A stretch of 64,000 nt of DNA from Bog-756 sp963824645 (lineage in GTDB: Bacteria; Actinomycetota; Acidimicrobiia; Acidimicrobiales; RAAP-2): positions 62,001 to 126,000 of the forward strand of contig CAWGQC010000009.1 of NCBI GenBank assembly GCA_963824645.1, in the 5' to 3' direction. Shown piece by piece: positions 59,968-64,000 of this stretch. The notes under the pieces were generated by a model, which saw only the letters and a program-made list of their open reading frames with translations, did no database searches and was not told the origin of the DNA. Every line of letters starts with the position of its first letter. Position 1 is the first letter of the stretch. The position numbers and the translations under genes were made by a program.

Positions 59968-60690
59968 ATGGAAACCCGCGTCGACGAGATCGCTGATCGC
60001 ATCTATCGCATGTCCACGTTCGTCCCCGACATCGGCTCGAGCGGTTTTACGTTCAACCAGTTTCTGATCGACGCGGAAGAGCCGACCATCTTCCACACCG
60101 GTCCACGCGGGATGTTCCCCTCCGTGTCCGAAGCGATCGCCTCCCTGATGCCGCTTGATCGGCTCCGGTGGATCATGTTCGGTCATCTCGAAGCGGACGA
60201 ATGCGGTTCAATGAACCTCTTGCTTGAGGCAGCACCCAATGCGCAGGTTGCCCACACCGCGGTCGGTTGCATAGTGTCGATCGACGATCTTGCCAACCGG
60301 CCCCCGGTTCCGACCGCACCTGATGGATCCTTCGACCTCGGGGGTCGTTCCGTCCGCAGCATCGACACGCCGCACGTGCCCCACGGATGGGATGCCCACG
60401 TCCTCTATGAGGAGATCACCGGCACCTTGTTCTGCGGTGACATCCTGAGCCAGGTCGGAGATGGACCGGCGCTGACGGGGGAGGATCTGGTCGCTGCGGC
60501 CATCGAGGCCGAGGACATGTTCAGGTCATCGTGCCTCACCCCCCAAACGGCGCCGACGATACGACGCCTGGCCCAGCTCAACCCGACCACGCTGGCCATC
60601 ATGCACGGTTCGTCGTACAACGGCGATGCCTCGAGCGCCCTCCTCGCCATGGCTGACGAATACGGGGCCAGGTTGGCCCAAGCCAGCTGA
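59968..60690 (+). CDS. Metallo-beta-lactamase-fold protein, flavodiiron/ODP type
   Basis: 240 residues. GHLEADECG is the H-x-E-x-D metal motif of flavodiiron proteins (His73, Glu75, Asp77), unlike the HxHxDH of hydrolases; further ligands are in TPHVPHGWD, FCGDIL and IMHGSSY. There is no flavodoxin domain, so it resembles stand-alone ODP oxygen-binding diiron proteins. Probably reduces or senses oxygen or nitric oxide. Third gene of the TetR operon. Confidence 0.8.
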   Translation: METRVDEIADRIYRMSTFVPDIGSSGFTFNQFLIDAEEPTIFHTGPRGMFPSVSEAIASLMPLDRLRWIMFGHLEADECGSMNLLLEAAPNAQVAHTAVGCIVSIDDLANRPPVPTAPDGSFDLGGRSVRSIDTPHVPHGWDAHVLYEEITGTLFCGDILSQVGDGPALTGEDLVAAAIEAEDMFRSSCLTPQTAPTIRRLAQLNPTTLAIMHGSSYNGDASSALLAMADEYGARLAQAS

Positions 60691-60762
60691 GCCTCCTGGT
60701 CCGGGGTCGGTCGGTGGTGACAGGCCGCCCGCCCGTCAGATCAAGACGCAGGTGCCTCCCGA

Positions 60763-61158
60763 TCAGCGGTCCATGGAGTGGATCCTGTCCGCCGTAATCG
60801 TGAGGATCACCCGTATCTGGTCACGCCCTCCGTACCACTGGTAGGGGCCACCGGTGTAGCGCTGGGCCAGGAGCTCGATGTGTTCCGCCCCGCCTTCGGT
60901 GGTGATGTTGGAAACATGCCCCCGGACGGCGAAGTAGCGGGAGGGATCGGCGGCGTCACAGACGGCTACGGAGACCCGCGGGTCCCGCCGGATGTTGCGC
61001 ATCTTCTGGTGCGTCTGCACCGTGTTGATGACCACATGTTCGGCATCGGTGTCGACCCAGGTCTCGGTCGTGTGCGGCGATCCGTCAGGCATCAACGTGG
61101 TGATGAAGCACGGGTTCGGGCCTCGCATCAACTTAACGAAGCGGTCAGGGAGATCCAC
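60763..61158 (-). CDS. PPOX-class F420/flavin-dependent oxidoreductase
   Basis: 131 residues with the split-barrel pattern PCFITTLMPDGSPHTTETWVD (two halves), HQKMRNIRRDPRVSVAV and RYFAVRGHVS, as in the actinobacterial F420-dependent PPOX (TIGR03618) group. It may reduce biliverdin-like or other substrates with F420. A TAGCGT box lies 7 bases before the GTG. Confidence 0.83.
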   Translation of the reverse strand: MDLPDRFVKLMRGPNPCFITTLMPDGSPHTTETWVDTDAEHVVINTVQTHQKMRNIRRDPRVSVAVCDAADPSRYFAVRGHVSNITTEGGAEHIELLAQRYTGGPYQWYGGRDQIRVILTITADRIHSMDR

Positions 61159-61165
61159 GGGGGCG

Positions 61166-61171
61166 ACGCTA
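61166..61171 (-). promoter_or_regulatory. Putative leaderless -10 box for the PPOX gene
   Basis: TAGCGT on the minus strand, 7 bases (CGCCCCC) before the GTG ending at 61158. Confidence 0.4.
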
Positions 61172-61411
61172 ATGGGGATCGACCACTAGTGCAGGTCGAG
61201 TGTGCCCCACCCTGTGGTTGTCATCAGGCCCACCGCCGAGATTCTCTCATCGTCTCGGAACAAGGCGGTGGCCGCCGATGTCGGCGCGGTCCGCTTCTGG
61301 GGAGCCGGGGAGCCGGTGTAGCCCGCGCCCAATCCCACCCACTGGTCACGGGCGGCTGCCAGGCGGTCCCGTGCTCCGGTGACACGTTGACCCCACAGAG
61401 CCAGAGTCGCC

Positions 61412-61522
61412 CCCCACGGCGACGGAAATCGGCGAATGGTAGTTGGTGGCCAAATTCCCGGTGAGAATCTGCGTCCGGTCCCCCCATTCAGCCACGAAGA
61501 TCACGATGAATGCAGTCACCAT
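61412..61522 (-). pseudogene. Remnant of a GDT1/UPF0016-family transporter
   Basis: About 37 residues reading FIVIFVAEWGDRTQ, then LTGNLATNYHSPISVAVG, match the cation-binding E-x-G-D-R-T segment of GDT1-type manganese/calcium transporters. A following TLALW in another frame suggests a frameshift, after which the match is lost. The rest of the spacer 61159-61614 holds nothing recognisable. Confidence 0.55.
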
Positions 61523-61614
61523 TGCCCCGTGGCGGGGCACCTGAGCCGGCTCCCCCCGACGCCGGTGGCTACGCTCTGGTCGGCCGTCAGGTGGGCGGCG
61601 GAGGTGGTGTATAA

Positions 61615-61926
61615 ATGACGCTTGAGCTGAACTACGAAGATCTGAAATACGATCCCTCGATCGGCAGGGCCGCGCTTCGACCCGACGGCAATGACTGGTG
61701 CGTCCTTCTGGAGCAGGCCGATGCCACGCCGGTACACCGCATGGTTTTCGCGGCCCAAGGTGTCAGCGATGCCATAGGCGCAGACCAACTCTCCGATGAG
61801 GAAGCGGTGATCAATTTCATTGAGGAGTGCCTGATCGCCGCCGGCTACTCGGCGGTCCTCGAAGACGATCCTCTGCCGAGGCCGTTCATCGGAGCCTGGA
61901 CGCTGGGTCCGCCTGAGAACTTATGA
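61615..61926 (+). CDS. Unrecognised 103-residue protein
   Basis: Acidic, no motif recognised: begins MTLELNYEDLKYDPSIG and has a helix DEEAVINFIEECLIAAGY. GGAGGTG lies about 10 bases before the ATG. The composition is coding-like. Confidence 0.6.
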   Translation: MTLELNYEDLKYDPSIGRAALRPDGNDWCVLLEQADATPVHRMVFAAQGVSDAIGADQLSDEEAVINFIEECLIAAGYSAVLEDDPLPRPFIGAWTLGPPENL

Positions 61927-61961
61927 GTGAGTGTGATGCTCAAATTGACCACATCAACCCG

Positions 61962-62444
61962 TCACAGGTCTCTCTCGTATACGTACATGACCGGACCGTC
62001 CGGCCCGCCGGCCCGGTTGGTAAATCCGAAACTCTCGTAGAGTCCCCGAGCGGCGCCGTCGGGCTCATCGACGCCGATTTCGATGGTATCGGCGCCGCGT
62101 CCACGGGCTTCGGTGAGGGTCGCCTCCATGAGGGCTCGCCCCAATCCACGTCGGCGGAGGCCAGGACGGACATAGAGCTCCGCCAGATAGCTCTCCAATC
62201 CGCCGCTCCAGATAGCCATTCGGAATCTCACCACGGCCAGTCCGTCGGGTCCCTCCCCACCCAACAGCACCACAGTGTCGCCGCCATCGAGGAGGAGCCT
62301 GAATCGATCCGCCAGTAGGGCGGGATGCGGTGTGGGTTCTCCGAACTCGTCGTTGAAATCGTGGAGTAGCTGCCCGATCACCGCCACCTCGTCCAGTCCA
62401 GCAATGTGAACGGCGTACTGTGGATCCTCCCCCACCGGATTCAC
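61962..62444 (-). CDS. GNAT-family N-acetyltransferase
   Basis: 160 residues. Acetyl-CoA binding motif RPGLRRRGLGRALMEA preceded by LAELYV, with the C-terminal FYES-like YESFGFTNR. Acetylates a small molecule or protein amine. Opposite strand to its left neighbour. Confidence 0.85.
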   Translation of the reverse strand: MNPVGEDPQYAVHIAGLDEVAVIGQLLHDFNDEFGEPTPHPALLADRFRLLLDGGDTVVLLGGEGPDGLAVVRFRMAIWSGGLESYLAELYVRPGLRRRGLGRALMEATLTEARGRGADTIEIGVDEPDGAARGLYESFGFTNRAGGPDGPVMYVYERDL

Positions 62445-62513
62445 AGTACGTCAGCATCTCCCCCGCTCGCGGCGCTGCCCGTGACGGACCCGGGGTGGCC
62501 GGCCACAAGCCCT

Positions 62514-63149
62514 CTAGTGCTCGGAGAGCGCCCGACCTAGCTGTTTGACCGACATCGGGGGCTGCCCCGGGGTCCGGTGACCCGGCCGCAGGCCGTCGAG
62601 GGCCAGTTCGAGGAAGCGGCGCGACGCGCCCGGGGCGTCACTGTCGCAGAGATCGCCCAGGGCCCGGACCGACATCAGCGTCACCACCACATCGGTCGGG
62701 ACGATATCGGTCCGAACGGTGCCCGCCTGCTGGCTCGCCTCGAGGACCTTCCCGATGAGCGGCACCAGGGTAGCCAGGGCGCGGTCGGCCCCTCCCCCGC
62801 TCCATGGTCGCCGCGAAGTGGCGGCACGCCAGCAGCTCGGCGCCTCCACACAGCGCCGGACGAATTCGAAAACGGCGTCGCCCGGATCCACCTCCGCCAG
62901 AACCTCGTTGGCAATCTGGCGGGTCCTGTCCGTCGCCGCGTCGACCACCGCGGCGCAAAGGTCGGCTTTGTTCGGGAATCGCCGGTAGAGGGTCCCGATG
63001 CCGACCTCGGCCCGGACGGCGATCTGTTCCATCGACGCTTCGTAGCCGTACTCGGCGAAGACGTCGCGTGCCGCGACCAGGATCCTGACCAGGTTGAGCT
63101 CGGCGTCCCGGCGCAGCGGCTTGGCCTCCGGTGTCCGATCCGTCCCCAT
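62514..63149 (-). CDS. TetR-family regulator
   Basis: 211 residues from ATG 63149. DNA-binding part: ASMEQIAVRAEVGIGTLYRRF. The C-terminal part carries SRRFLELALDGLRP, seen in TetR regulators of transport genes. It lies 19 bases downstream of the MFS gene on the same strand, so it is likely co-transcribed with that exporter. Confidence 0.83.
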   Translation of the reverse strand: MGTDRTPEAKPLRRDAELNLVRILVAARDVFAEYGYEASMEQIAVRAEVGIGTLYRRFPNKADLCAAVVDAATDRTRQIANEVLAEVDPGDAVFEFVRRCVEAPSCWRAATSRRPWSGGGADRALATLVPLIGKVLEASQQAGTVRTDIVPTDVVVTLMSVRALGDLCDSDAPGASRRFLELALDGLRPGHRTPGQPPMSVKQLGRALSEH

Positions 63150-63168
63150 GGCGTTCCGCCCGCCCACG

Positions 63169-64000
63169 TCAGTCCTCGGCGACATAGCCGATGGCCCCCA
63201 CGACCACTTCGGCCTCGGCGGTGAGGGCGGGGTGTGACTCGGTGAGAACAACCGAAGGTCGACTGCGTGTTGGGATCATGAGGGCGGCGATGGCCGCCAC
63301 CACCAGCGCCCCGCCACAGACGACGAAGGCCAAAACGTAGCCGTGCTCCCTCGGGTAGCCGCGGACGAGCGTGCCGCTCACGATCAGACTGGTGGCTATG
63401 GCGCTGCCGAGCGCGGCGCCGATATTCCGGACGTTGGTGTTCATACCGGTGGCCACACCGGTCTGGCTGGGTGGCACCGCCTCGACGATCAGGTTGGACA
63501 TCGAGGCGTAGCCGAAGGCCACGCCGATGCCCAGCAGACCGGCGGCCACGTAGATGTTCCAGGACTCACCGTGGGCCACGGCCAGGAACCCATAGCTGGC
63601 GGCCGCAAACAGCGCCCCCATGATCAAGAGGGGCTTGGAGCCGATGGCCACCGTCAAGCGACCGGTCAGGGGAGCGATGACCAGCATGGCCACGGCAAAG
63701 GGCAAGAGGAAGAGGCCCGATTGGGTCACCGAAGCGCCGAAGCCGTAGCCCACACGTACCGGGGTCTGCGCAAACTGGGGTACGACGATGAACATGGCGA
63801 ACATACCGAACCCGAACAGCAGAGCGGCCAGGTTCGTGCTCCATACGGCGGGGATCCGCATCATCTTCATGTCGACCATCGGTGTCTCCGAACGCGTCTC
63901 GGAACGGATCCAACACGGGATCAGCACAGCGGTAGCCGCGAACAGCCCCAGCACCGATGCGCTCCCCCATCCCCATATCGGGCCATAGGAGAGGGCCAAC
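63169..64000 (-). CDS. MFS drug-efflux transporter, C-terminal part
   Basis: 277 visible residues; the frame is open to the window end, so the N-terminal half is outside. At least six membrane segments, with AVPPSQTGVATGMNTNVRNIGAALG typical of DHA2 14-helix exporters. A second TetR/MFS efflux pair like that at 33 kb, but with the exporter first. Confidence 0.8.
   Translation of the reverse strand, partial: LALSYGPIWGWGSASVLGLFAATAVLIPCWIRSETRSETPMVDMKMMRIPAVWSTNLAALLFGFGMFAMFIVVPQFAQTPVRVGYGFGASVTQSGLFLLPFAVAMLVIAPLTGRLTVAIGSKPLLIMGALFAAASYGFLAVAHGESWNIYVAAGLLGIGVAFGYASMSNLIVEAVPPSQTGVATGMNTNVRNIGAALGSAIATSLIVSGTLVRGYPREHGYVLAFVVCGGALVVAAIAALMIPTRSRPSVVLTESHPALTAEAEVVVGAIGYVAED

Noticed and set aside
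60778..61464. Plus-strand frame opposite the PPOX gene and the GDT1 remnant
   Set aside because: No recognisable domain; overlaps a conserved gene on the other strand.

Overview
The window is GC-rich (roughly two thirds G+C by eye) and densely packed. Many genes start with GTG or TTG, and many start codons overlap the preceding stop by 4 bases. The gene families point to Actinomycetota: two mycothiol/DinB-type proteins, an F420/PPOX-type flavin protein, glucosyl-3-phosphoglycerate synthase, a LytR_C protein, a FadD19-like acyl-CoA ligase and a P450 with its own TetR regulator. An acidimicrobial lineage would fit but is inference; no rRNA or other decisive marker is present. At least nine genes have a TAnnnT box ending 6 or 7 bases before the start codon, the usual layout of leaderless actinobacterial transcripts.

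Layout. 0-4.2 kb: end of an unknown secreted protein, then a three-gene iron-type ABC importer (lipoprotein, fused double permease, ATPase). 4.2-11.6 kb: metabolic genes (TIGR03085-like protein, secreted alpha/beta hydrolase, adenosine deaminase, two aldo/keto reductases, a cyclic-nucleotide-binding protein, a Baeyer-Villiger-type monooxygenase). 11.7-14.2 kb: a methyltransferase/WbsX-type pair for surface glycans. 14.4-18.8 kb: an operon of a DoxX-like/SCO1 fusion, a propeller-like lipoprotein and glycerate kinase. 19-29.3 kb: lipid or steroid-type catabolism (SDR, FadD19-like ligase, EthD protein, P450 plus TetR with a clear promoter/operator) around an uncharacterised RecB-like nuclease pair, a patatin and a hexapeptide acyltransferase. 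29.3-36.5 kb: threonine synthase coupled to a MoaD/ThiS-like sulfur carrier, GpgS, a TetR/MFS efflux pair, a trehalose-phosphate-synthase-like enzyme and a LytR_C protein.

36.6-47.0 kb looks like an acquired island. It begins at tRNA-Thr(UGU), whose last 18 bases (including the two after CCA) are repeated 1.3 kb away on the other side of an IS481 element. Base composition is visibly lower in G+C and four or five decayed genes lie here or nearby (cupin, lipoprotein, alpha/beta hydrolase, a possibly split helical gene). Its intact genes include a carotenoid oxygenase, a sulfatase, a MerR/SnoaL divergent pair and a run of unrecognised small genes.

47.0-58.2 kb is the most striking block. All its genes are on the minus strand: a processive membrane glycosyltransferase, a membrane-fusion (HlyD-like) adaptor, a 1368-residue surface protein with three GH26-like modules, a TIM-barrel-like lipoprotein, a small methyltransferase and a GH5 glycanase. 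Together they resemble a synthase-dependent exopolysaccharide system of mannan or glucan type. The first two GH26-like modules have lost both catalytic glutamates and the third keeps them, suggesting a glycan-binding array carrying one active enzyme.

58.5-64 kb: a TetR-controlled operon (strong promoter with a perfect 13-9-13 operator) with a mycothiol-type DinB protein and a diiron-type metallo-beta-lactamase-fold protein, then a PPOX protein, a remnant of a GDT1-family transporter, a GNAT acetyltransferase and a second TetR/MFS efflux pair that runs off the window.
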